Source of the DNA: an uncultured bacterium
GTDB taxonomy: Bacteria > Cloacimonadota > Cloacimonadia > Cloacimonadales > Cloacimonadaceae
Assembly (NCBI GenBank): GCA_937960795.1
Contig: CALGPA010000016.1
Span: 1 to 7,511, forward strand
Length of the DNA: 7,511 bases
Direction of reading: 5' to 3'
The notes under the pieces were generated by a model, which made no database searches, was not told where the DNA came from, and saw only the letters and a program-made list of their open reading frames with translations. Position numbers and translations under genes: made by a program. Of the stretch, positions 1 through 6,406 are shown piece by piece (position 1 is the stretch's first letter; each line of letters begins with the position of its first letter).

Positions 1-8
1 TGAGTCAT
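1..8 (-). CDS. Start of a minus-strand gene cut by the left edge
   Basis: Only the first two codons and part of a third are inside the window (ATG at 8..6, then ACT, then CA-), giving Met-Thr-His/Gln. The start is called because a strong Shine-Dalgarno sequence, AAGGAG at 20..15 on the minus strand, sits 6 nt before the ATG. The gene would be transcribed divergently from the fur-feo operon and would share its upstream region. No product can be inferred from so few residues. The call rests entirely on the RBS and start pairing, and a chance match is possible. Confidence 0.5.
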
Positions 9-14
9 GATCTT

Positions 15-20
15 CTCCTT
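15..20 (-). promoter_or_regulatory. Ribosome binding site for the left-edge gene
   Basis: The minus strand reads AAGGAG here, a near-complete match to the anti-Shine-Dalgarno sequence. Spacing to the ATG at 8..6 is 6 nt. It is the main evidence that a gene starts at the left edge. Confidence 0.5.
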
Positions 21-140
21 GTTCTTTAGTTTTTGGATTAAAACCATCAAAACAATGAGTGGGATCCGGCTCAACCTTTTTCTTCATCTGGCTGATCCTA
101 ATTTACACCAACCTTTGAGACACTACCGTCATCCGACATC

Positions 141-158
141 GGGTAATTCTCATTCCCC
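141..158. promoter_or_regulatory. Dyad symmetry, possible operator
   Basis: The plus strand reads GGGTAATTCTCATTCCCC. The arms GGGtAAT and ATTcCCC pair at six of seven positions around a 4-nt centre (TCTC). On the minus strand the core AATGAGAATTA resembles half of a Fur box, and 139-157 matches the E. coli 19-mer GATAATGATAATCATTATC at about 10 of 19 positions. It lies between the two divergent genes, where an operator would be expected. Its function is inferred only from position and symmetry. Confidence 0.3.
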
Positions 159-181
159 TAGTCGCAAGCAAGATCGCGCAA

Positions 182-200
182 TATTTATTCCATATAAATA
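182..200. repeat. AT-rich perfect inverted repeat, possible operator over a -10 element
   Basis: TATTTAT-TCCAT-ATAAATA has two perfect 7-bp arms around a 5-nt centre. It overlaps TATAAA (193-198), a fair -10 hexamer for a plus-strand transcript towards fur, although no convincing -35 lies 16-18 nt upstream. If transcription began just downstream, the fur leader would be about 275 nt long. AT-rich sequence forms such dyads by chance fairly often, so this is a weak operator and promoter candidate. Confidence 0.3.
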
Positions 201-256
201 CATATCTTAAGGGTTTTGCGGTCGCCTGCTCTTGCCGGAACTTATGGGCACGCAGA

Positions 257-300
257 GCTTTGTGGTATCAGGACAGTCTTGGCATCCCAAGATACCAAGC
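257..300 (+). ncRNA. Structured-RNA hairpin in the putative fur leader
   Basis: TGGTATC at 263-269 pairs perfectly with GATACCA at 291-297, and GCT (257-259) pairs with AGC (298-300) across a small bulge. Inside, TTGG (279-282) pairs with CCAA (287-290) over a CATC loop. This inner helix could extend to TCTTGG/CCAAGA (277-282/287-292), but only by taking bases from the outer helix, so the two forms would compete. There is no following U-run, so it is not an ordinary terminator. It matches no riboswitch or RNA family that I can identify. Confidence 0.25.
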
Positions 301-451
301 TGAAAGTAGCATCAGCAGCATGGCTTCCCGGCTCAAGCGGCACAGAGCGGCAGCTCATCACGCGAGTCGGAACGAGTTCCCTCTCACTAGACGAATTGCA
401 AAGCATTCTCACTTTGTGCTTGACAGATCCGCGTAGTGCAAAAAGCTTGTT

Positions 452-470
452 GCAAATGAATCTCAATAAG
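452..470 (-). promoter_or_regulatory. Possible Fur box overlapping the fur RBS
   Basis: On the minus strand this 19-mer (470 to 452) matches the E. coli Fur consensus GATAATGATAATCATTATC at 12 of 19 positions, including TGA-A at 465-461 and TCATT at 459-455. It ends at the Shine-Dalgarno sequence of the Fur gene (468-472), so a bound repressor would sit at the operon's 5' end. Matches of this quality also occur by chance, and the consensus in this lineage is unknown. Confidence 0.25.
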
Positions 471-479
471 GATAACGCC

Positions 480-917
480 ATGCAAGATTATGAACTACAG
501 TTTAAAAGGTTTTTGCTCAAGCGCGGACTGAAGCTCACGCGCAGCAGATCTTTGATTCTGGATGCCAGCTTTGCGCTGCACGAGCACTTTGATGCCGAAA
601 AGCTGCACAGCCTCCTTAAGGGGATGAATGTGTCCTTGGCAACGGTCTATCGCACTCTTCCCTTATTGCTGGAAGCGGGACTCATCCAATTGGCAGTTCG
701 CAGCGAAGGACGAGATCGCTATGAGCACATCTTGGGGCATCCAAAACATGTTCATTGGCTGTGTGACAATTGCAAGACCGTGACCGAAACCGATATGACA
801 TCCCTGCTTCCTGCCATAAAGAAGGAAGCTGAAGGGCTAAACTTTGCCACTGAGCAGATAACCATCAACATCAGCGGAACATGCTGGAAATGCAGGACAA
901 CGGAAGATGAATCTTAA
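480..917 (+). CDS. fur: Fur-family metal-responsive transcriptional regulator
   Basis: This is a 145-residue cytoplasmic DNA-binding repressor of the Fur family, the usual family length. The N-terminal winged helix carries LKLTRSR (17-23) and the recognition helix region SLATVYRTLPLLLEAGLI (52-69). The C-terminal dimerisation domain has the metal-site run H87-P-K-H90-V-H92, then C95-x-x-C98, and a second pair C135-x-x-C138, so both halves of the structural zinc site are present. H36 and E82 fit the regulatory metal site. I chose the ATG at 480 because AAGGA (468-472) lies 7 nt before it and the family's N-terminus begins here; the frame is open 264 nt further upstream, to a TTG at 216. The gene overlaps feoB by 11 nt, so it should sense iron for the feo operon. 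Fur, Zur and PerR cannot be separated with certainty; the feo context favours Fur. Confidence 0.9.
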   Translation: MQDYELQFKRFLLKRGLKLTRSRSLILDASFALHEHFDAEKLHSLLKGMNVSLATVYRTLPLLLEAGLIQLAVRSEGRDRYEHILGHPKHVHWLCDNCKTVTETDMTSLLPAIKKEAEGLNFATEQITINISGTCWKCRTTEDES

Positions 918-3102
918 TCGAAAACCCATCATTGCCCTTGCCGGAAACCCAAACGTCGGCAAGACTACTCTTTTTAACGCCCTCACGGGATCCCGGCAGA
1001 CTGTCGGAAACTGGCCCGGCGTGACCGTGGAACACAAAAGCGGCAGCTACTCCTACAAAGGAATAGACTATGAAGTGATCGACCTTCCCGGAATATATTC
1101 GCTTTCCGGAGGAACGCCTGATGAACTGGTGGCGAGAAACTTCATCCTAAACGAAAAGCCCGATCTGATCGTAAACATCGTGGACGCTTCCAATCTGGAG
1201 CGCAATCTTTACCTCACGGTTCAGCTCATGGAGCTTGGCGCTCCCCTCTTGATGTGTCTCTCCATGACAGATATTGCCGAGAAAAACGGGTTGGTGATCG
1301 AGATTGATCATCTGAGCAAGCACTTGGGCTTTGAAGTTAACCCCGTCGTACTGAACAAGCGCTTTGATTCCCACGATCTCATGGGGAAGATAAAGAACAA
1401 TCTTGCCCATCCCTTGATTCCAGCTCAGATCTATTATGACGACATCGTGGAGATGCATCTGGATAAGATTTGGCGTGAGATCCTGCAGAGGGAGTATTTC
1501 CCGGAGGCTCAAGCCGACAAGCCCATGCCCAAGGATCTGTATGATCAGGTGCAGAAGACACGTTGGCAAGCTCTGAAGCTCATCGAGAAGGATCCCGAAT
1601 ATAGTAGATTGATCTCGGATGAACAGCGCCTGGCGATTGACAAAGAGATCTACGCCATCGAGAAGCATCGCGGACAAGCCGCGTCCAATGTCATCGCCGA
1701 CGATCGCTATGGCTATATCCGAGGCTTGGTCAAGGATGTGGTCAAGCGCAAACGTCCGGGAAACTGGACATTCTCAGATGCCGTGGATAGGATCTTGCTT
1801 TCGGGATATTTGGGGCTTCCCATCTTCTTCTTTGTGATGTATCTGGTCTTTTTGATCGCCGTTCGTGCCAGCGAGCCCTTCATCGGCTGGATCGAGGATG
1901 GACTTTCTTGGCTCTTCATCGATCAAGTGGGAGCCTTCATGGAGATGCTATCTGCTCCGCATTGGCTGAATTTCCTTTTCAGTGATGCTCTTGGCGGCGG
2001 CATAGCCACGATCGGAACCTTCATCCCGCCCATCTTCTTTATCTACATCAGCTTATCCATCTTGGAAGACAGCGGTTACATGGCAAGAGCTGCATTTATA
2101 GCGGACAAGTTTATGCGCCGCATTGGGCTGCCCGGTAAAGCCTTCATCCCTCTCTTGGTAGGCTTTGGGTGCACAGTGCCCGCTATCATGGCGACCCGCA
2201 CTCTGGAGAGCCCGCGCGATCGCGTCTTTGCCTCTCTGCTCACCCCATTCATGAGTTGCGGCGCCAAGCTTCCGGTCTACACTTTTCTAGCGATGATCTT
2301 CTTCCCGCAGCGTGCCGATCTCGTCATCTTCGGGCTCTATATCTTTGGCATCGTGATGGCGCTGTTTACGGGCTTGATGCTCAAGAAGACCGTATTCAAG
2401 GCTGAGCCCGGCAATTTTGTGATGGAGCTGCCAAACTACCACGTGCCCACCTTCAATGGGATCATGCTGCACACTTGGTTTCGCCTAAAGGATTTCATCT
2501 TTCGTGCCGGCAAGACTATACTCTTAGCGATCATCATCATAAATCTCCTCAGCATCGTCATGCTGCCAAACTACTTCAGCCCTGAGCGTGAGAAAGTCAG
2601 TGTGCTTGAGCTGGGTGGACGCGCGATCACTCCCGTCCTCAGTCCGCTTGGGATAGATGATGAAAACTGGCCGGCATCGGTGTCTCTGATCACGGGTCTT
2701 TTTGCCAAAGAGGCCATCGTGGGCACCATGCAGAGTCTCTATACTGGCTCCGAGTTGAGCATGGACTTTGAAGAGGACGAAGAGCCTTCAGAGGGACTCT
2801 CGGCAAATCTCCAAACCGCCTTTGGAGGATGGCAGGCAGCCTTGGCATACTTGATCTTTGTGGTGCTATATTCCCCTTGCGTTGCCGCTTTGGCGATGCT
2901 CTTCAAAGAACATGGAGCGGGCTGGACCATCTTTAGCTTTGTATACCTAAACATCTTGGCATGGGTGATTGCTATGCTCTTCTATCAGAGCTTTGCCTTT
3001 AGCGGCTCATCCATATATTGGTTAGCTATTGGCCTGGGAATCCTAGGTCTGATATACTTTAATCTTAGTTTGATAGGAAAACGCCATGAACGCACGACGT
3101 AA
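907..3102 (+). CDS. feoB: Ferrous iron transporter FeoB
   Basis: FeoB imports Fe(II) across the inner membrane. The 731 residues are slightly fewer than in E. coli FeoB. An N-terminal G domain has G1 GNPNVGKT (13-20), switch I GNWPGVT with the G2 Thr at 40, and G3 DLPG (59-62). The G4 position reads SMTD (119-122) instead of N-x-x-D, and the G5 region (about 149-152, LNKR) lacks the usual Ser/Ala signature. A helical GDI-like linker follows, then a polytopic membrane domain from about residue 299 (GYLGLPIFFFV). It carries the two conserved gate regions GFGCTVP (419-425) and MSCGAKLP (449-456) and the late SPC motif with C658. An acidic stretch (DFEEDEEPSE) precedes the last membrane segments. 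The ATG at 907 lies inside the end of fur, with AGGA (894-897) upstream, so translation is probably coupled. The gene is complete with no frameshift. Confidence 0.97.
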   Translation: MNLNRKPIIALAGNPNVGKTTLFNALTGSRQTVGNWPGVTVEHKSGSYSYKGIDYEVIDLPGIYSLSGGTPDELVARNFILNEKPDLIVNIVDASNLERNLYLTVQLMELGAPLLMCLSMTDIAEKNGLVIEIDHLSKHLGFEVNPVVLNKRFDSHDLMGKIKNNLAHPLIPAQIYYDDIVEMHLDKIWREILQREYFPEAQADKPMPKDLYDQVQKTRWQALKLIEKDPEYSRLISDEQRLAIDKEIYAIEKHRGQAASNVIADDRYGYIRGLVKDVVKRKRPGNWTFSDAVDRILLSGYLGLPIFFFVMYLVFLIAVRASEPFIGWIEDGLSWLFIDQVGAFMEMLSAPHWLNFLFSDALGGGIATIGTFIPPIFFIYISLSILEDSGYMARAAFIADKFMRRIGLPGKAFIPLLVGFGCTVPAIMATRTLESPRDRVFASLLTPFMSCGAKLPVYTFLAMIFFPQRADLVIFGLYIFGIVMALFTGLMLKKTVFKAEPGNFVMELPNYHVPTFNGIMLHTWFRLKDFIFRAGKTILLAIIIINLLSIVMLPNYFSPEREKVSVLELGGRAITPVLSPLGIDDENWPASVSLITGLFAKEAIVGTMQSLYTGSELSMDFEEDEEPSEGLSANLQTAFGGWQAALAYLIFVVLYSPCVAALAMLFKEHGAGWTIFSFVYLNILAWVIAMLFYQSFAFSGSSIYWLAIGLGILGLIYFNLSLIGKRHERTT

Positions 3103-3379
3103 AATGAGACAGTGGGGACGCCGCTTTGTCCAAAGCGCCAGACAGTGCCCGTGTAAACAAGGGGATTGCATCCCACTTAGTGACCTAAGCCAAGGGAAAA
3201 GTGGCACGGTATATTGCAACAACGATCTTCGCACCATCGAACGCGGCATCTATATGGGAGCCAGGATCACCATCTTTCGCAACGAAAGCGAAGAACCAAA
3301 TATCATCGTGGCAGTAGGAGATTCTCGCTATGTCTTGGATCGCCGCATAGCCAAACACATCGGAGTGAGGGTGGATTAG
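3086..3379 (+). CDS. feoA: FeoA-domain protein with N-terminal Cys cluster
   Basis: This is a 97-residue cytoplasmic protein. Residues about 29-97 match the SH3-like FeoA fold: IPLSDLSQGKSGTV at the start, a central RGIYMGARITIF corresponding to the usual LLDMGLTPGTEI-V segment, and a final VGDSRYVLDRRIAKHIGV corresponding to the usual 'LALRREEA--I-V' end. FeoA proteins assist FeoB, probably by binding its cytosolic part. Two things are unusual: the gene follows feoB instead of preceding it, and a basic N-terminal extension (residues 1-28, rich in Arg/Lys) ends in CPCKQGDC (C21, C23, C28), a possible metal or Fe-S ligand set. The ATG at 3086 has AGGA (3075-3078) 7 nt upstream and overlaps the end of feoB by 17 nt. 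A later ATG at 3104 would give a slightly shorter protein but has poorer support. Confidence 0.85.
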   Translation: MNARRKMRQWGRRFVQSARQCPCKQGDCIPLSDLSQGKSGTVYCNNDLRTIERGIYMGARITIFRNESEEPNIIVAVGDSRYVLDRRIAKHIGVRVD

Positions 3380-3562
3380 TGCTCAAGAGCATTGCCATGA
3401 CTTCAATGTCCCTCATAAATGAGCCACTTCCGCTGCTTTGCAGCAAGTTTGTGAGGAGATAAATGTAGCTCTGATAGGTCAAAGACAGAACTCTTAATTC
3501 CACTAAGATAAAGGCAGGATTCACAATCCTGCCTTTTTATCATCTGTCACATCGATTCTCAA
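3380..3562. other. Intergenic region between convergent operons
   Basis: This 183-nt gap separates the end of feoA from the end of the M16 peptidase gene on the other strand. It holds the terminator at 3510-3540 and, before that, two short hairpins (CTCAT-AA-ATGAG near 3411-3422 and GCTGC-TTT-GCAGC near 3433-3445). An RBS-like GAGGAG at 3453-3458 is followed by ATG TAG. I see no supportable gene. Confidence 0.6.
3510..3540 (+). terminator. Rho-independent terminator of the fur-feo operon, probably bidirectional
   Basis: GGCAGGATT (3513-3521) and AATCCTGCC (3525-3533) pair perfectly over a 3-nt loop (CAC). The flanking AAA and TTT extend the helix to 12 bp, and TTTTTAT follows. It lies about 130 nt after feoA. 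On the minus strand the same hairpin follows the M16 stop codon by about 22 nt and is trailed by TTTATCTT, so it can plausibly end both convergent transcripts, less strongly in that direction. Confidence 0.9.
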
Positions 3563-6382
3563 TCAATCCCGAGTTTCTTCAAAAGCCTCCGGGATCATCA
3601 CCACGCTGAGGTGGTTTTTGCCAAAATTCAGATACTTCTTAGCGCTTGCCACGATCTGCTTCTTATCGATCTTTTCATAGCGGGACGGGTGATCCAAGAA
3701 GGAATCCATCTTCTCTTTGCTAAAGGCGTTATCTGACATGCGTGCCAGCCAATAGCGATTTTGCGAGATACTTTCTTCATAGCGTTTTTGCAAGACAGCC
3801 TTGGTGGAATCCACATAGCGTTGATCAAAGTTGCCGGCGCGGATACTGTCGACTGTGGCAAAGATGGCTTCATTGAGCTCATCCACTCTATCGGGTGAAC
3901 AGGTCATGAAGATATTGAGCAGGTAGTGCTCCTTGGGATGTTTCTCATAGTTGTTCCAAGCTTGGATGACATAGACTCCGCTGAGCTCTTCTCGGATATT
4001 CTCACGCAGCTTCTCGTTGAGCACCATAGTCAGGGCGCTGATGGCGACCTTATCATCATCTTTGTGTGAGATGTTGCCACTGGTGACATGCGCCACATAT
4101 GCGCTCTCGCTGCTGCCTTTGTAGAATCTCACATCGTGTTTTCCGGCGATCGGCTTGATCCCTTTGTCCACAATCTTATCTTTGCGGCGGCCGGTGGGCA
4201 GATTTGCCAGATAGATCTTGGCATATTCTTCCAGGGCTTCTTCATCGAAGTTTCCGACAAAGAAGAAAGTGAAATCCGAGAAATCTGCAAAACGATCATT
4301 GTGGATCCGGATGAAATCATCCAGTTCGAGCTGTTCCAGATGTTCAAGCCTGAGCGCTTCTTTGAGGGGATGATGATCATAGCTAAAAGCTCGCAGTGAG
4401 TCAAAGAAGACTTGTTCCGGATTGGTGCCATCGTGCTCCAGGAAGGGGCGCAGCTGATTGATCAAGGAGTTTAAGCTCGCCTGCTCAAAACGCGGATTGG
4501 TGCCATATTGATAGACCAATTGGAAGAGGGTCTCCAGATCCCGCGGGGATGCGGTGCCGCTGAAGCCTTCATAATACAGATCCACAGATAGATTTGCCTG
4601 GGCAATCTTGCCGGTCATTATGCGCGAGATGGCATTGCGATCAAAATCCCCCACTCCACTGATGGAAAGGTAGTTGCCCAATAGCTGAGCGGTGATGGCA
4701 GTTTGCTGATCATAGCGCGAGAATCCACCCGGACTTTTGGCACTGAAGAGGATCTCATCTGCCTTAAAATCTGTCTTTTTGCTATAAACCTGCACCCCGT
4801 TTGAGAGAGTCCAGTGCCGGATTCCGCTCTCACCGATTTCTTTACGTTTGGTGATGCTTCCGGGATTGGGCAGCGGATCCATCAGGGGTTCGGTGATCTC
4901 ATTGTCTTCATATGGTTCAATCTCAAGCTCTTGCACTTCACCATAGACCGCCAGAAGCTGCTCTTCGGTTGGGTGTTGCATACCTTCTTTTTCGATTGAT
5001 TCATAGATGATGGTGAGGTTCTCCTCAGTGATCAGCTCATCTATGACGGCATTAACCGCCGGCAGCGAGATGATATTGACAAATTGTGATGCTAGAGCCA
5101 GGTTTTGCTCCGCGCTTAGGATAGTGTTGTCGGAGATCAAAGAAGCGAAGATGCCCCATACTATGCGTCCGGAATCCCGGGTGCCGCTTTCCTCGACAGC
5201 TCTTTCCAGTCTGCGGATATGGCGTGTCTTGGCGCGTGCCAATTCGCTTTGAGTAAAGCCATGACGTCTGATGCGCTCGGCTTCGGTGAGCAAGACCCTT
5301 AGGGCTTCCCGATTTTTTCCTGAGCCGGTATAAGCCATGAGATCTGTGCTGCCAAAGGATTTCATCATGCTTCCGCTTCTTGCCATCGCCATGCTAAAGG
5401 GCGGATCTTCTTCTTGCACCAGTTCTTCGAGACGCGCATTGAGCATGGCAAAAAACAGGGATTCTTGCAAGCTCTTCAGATAGTCACCCACAGTATTAAA
5501 ACTCTGTGGCTCTCGGCGCCAAGATGCTGTGATCACGGAATATGGAAACTCGGGATCGGTGGCAACCACTGCCCTGGGAGCAGGGTGATCCGGCACATCA
5601 TAGATCTCGCGAGTGCGTGGATTTTCCCGAGCGGGGATATCTCCAAAATACTCCTGCACCAGATTTACTGCCAGCTCAGGATCGATATCTCCGACGACCA
5701 CGACGCTTTGCAGATCCGGGCGATACCAGTCTTCATAAAAGCGTACTATCTCATCTCTGCCAAAGTTAGTAAGAATATCATAAGTACCGATCGGCATACG
5801 ATTTGCATAGCGACTTCCGGCAAATCTGACCTTGAAGGTCTGCTCATTAATCCGGCTCGATGCGTTTTGTCCCATGCGCCATTCTTCGATGATCACACCA
5901 CGCTCTTTCTCCAATTCAGACGGCTCAAAACTCACATTGTGAGCCATATCCGAAAGGATCAGGAATCCTTTCTCGAGCTGCTCGGCATCATTGGTGGGAA
6001 TCTTGAGCTGATACATGGTAAAATCAAAACTGGTCATGGCATTGAGTCCATTGGCAAAGCCCATGCCGATCGAAGCCAGATAGTCCACCACTTCACTCTT
6101 CTCAAAGTTCTCACTTCCATTAAAAGCCATATGCTCGGTAAAGTGTGCCAAGCCAAGCTGATCGTCATCTTCGACGATGCTGCCCACATCCACATACAGG
6201 CGCAATTCCGCTATGTTCGCGGGAAGGCTGTTTTGCATGATGTAGTATTTAAGTCCGTTTTCCAAAGTTCCGGATATGATCTCGGGATCATCCGGCAGAG
6301 GCATTTCTGCCAGTTCAGGTGGCAATTGCGCAAAGCCAAGACTCAGCGCAAGGGTCAAAAGCGAAAGCCAAAAGACCTTCAT
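3563..6382 (-). CDS. Secreted M16-family (insulinase/PqqL-type) zinc metallopeptidase
   Basis: This is a 939-residue two-lobed M16 peptidase, close in length to E. coli PqqL. Residues 1-18 form a signal peptide (a Lys, then a hydrophobic core ending GFA before Q19) without a lipobox, so the protein is probably periplasmic. The catalytic N-terminal lobe begins near residue 36 and has the inverted zinc motif H80-F-T-E83-H84. The third ligand is most likely E160 in LEKERGVIIEEW, 76 residues after H84, the normal spacing. A first M16 C-type domain follows. The second lobe starts near residue 515 and has SPGGFSRY (550-557) where the active site would be, so it is the usual inactive half that closes the peptide chamber. 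An AGGAG RBS (6397..6393) lies 10 nt before the ATG. It is the second gene after a lipoprotein, 24 nt away. The substrate is unknown. Confidence 0.95.
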   Translation of the reverse strand: MKVFWLSLLTLALSLGFAQLPPELAEMPLPDDPEIISGTLENGLKYYIMQNSLPANIAELRLYVDVGSIVEDDDQLGLAHFTEHMAFNGSENFEKSEVVDYLASIGMGFANGLNAMTSFDFTMYQLKIPTNDAEQLEKGFLILSDMAHNVSFEPSELEKERGVIIEEWRMGQNASSRINEQTFKVRFAGSRYANRMPIGTYDILTNFGRDEIVRFYEDWYRPDLQSVVVVGDIDPELAVNLVQEYFGDIPARENPRTREIYDVPDHPAPRAVVATDPEFPYSVITASWRREPQSFNTVGDYLKSLQESLFFAMLNARLEELVQEEDPPFSMAMARSGSMMKSFGSTDLMAYTGSGKNREALRVLLTEAERIRRHGFTQSELARAKTRHIRRLERAVEESGTRDSGRIVWGIFASLISDNTILSAEQNLALASQFVNIISLPAVNAVIDELITEENLTIIYESIEKEGMQHPTEEQLLAVYGEVQELEIEPYEDNEITEPLMDPLPNPGSITKRKEIGESGIRHWTLSNGVQVYSKKTDFKADEILFSAKSPGGFSRYDQQTAITAQLLGNYLSISGVGDFDRNAISRIMTGKIAQANLSVDLYYEGFSGTASPRDLETLFQLVYQYGTNPRFEQASLNSLINQLRPFLEHDGTNPEQVFFDSLRAFSYDHHPLKEALRLEHLEQLELDDFIRIHNDRFADFSDFTFFFVGNFDEEALEEYAKIYLANLPTGRRKDKIVDKGIKPIAGKHDVRFYKGSSESAYVAHVTSGNISHKDDDKVAISALTMVLNEKLRENIREELSGVYVIQAWNNYEKHPKEHYLLNIFMTCSPDRVDELNEAIFATVDSIRAGNFDQRYVDSTKAVLQKRYEESISQNRYWLARMSDNAFSKEKMDSFLDHPSRYEKIDKKQIVASAKKYLNFGKNHLSVVMIPEAFEETRD

Positions 6383-6406
6383 ATTTTCTTATCTCCTATG
6401 TTTAAT

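Larger units (their letters stand above)
9..479. other. Long divergent intergenic region
   Basis: This stretch of about 470 nt separates the left-edge minus-strand gene from the Fur gene. The left part (9-210) is AT-rich and holds two dyad symmetries (141-158 and 182-200). The right part (211-479) has coding-like base composition and a frame open from about 198 straight into fur, but I recognise no protein domain in any frame. It also contains an RNA hairpin (257-300) and a Fur-box-like site (452-470). I found no tRNA and no RNase P, SRP or tmRNA signature. The most likely reading is regulatory DNA plus a long 5' leader for fur-feoB-feoA. A degraded gene or an N-terminal extension of Fur cannot be excluded. 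Confidence 0.5.

Noticed and set aside
61..100. GGATCC...GGATC-like inverted repeat near 62-98 as a terminator or operator
   Set aside because: Only five consecutive pairs form before mismatches, the loop is long, and no U-run follows on either strand.
7..210. Plus-strand reading frame of 67 codons at the left edge
   Set aside because: It has no RBS and no recognisable motif, and its composition is AT-rich and non-coding. The minus strand here shows a much better gene start (RBS at 20..15, ATG at 8..6).
420..448. TTGACA at 420-425 as the -35 of a fur promoter
   Set aside because: The hexamer is perfect, but at spacings of 16-18 nt the -10 region reads AAAGCT, AAGCTT or AGCTTG, with no usable match.
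242..481. Minus-strand frame of 79 codons upstream of fur
   Set aside because: It has no domain and no convincing RBS, and its start lies over the fur start codon. It looks like a chance opening opposite an open plus-strand frame.
1147..1677. Minus-strand frame of 176 codons inside feoB
   Set aside because: It is fully antisense to the FeoB G-domain and linker region, whose motifs are clear on the plus strand. It has no family resemblance.
3397..3462. Possible 21-codon small gene after feoA
   Set aside because: It has only a weak AAGAG sequence upstream and no recognisable product. It overlaps short hairpins in the 3' untranslated region.
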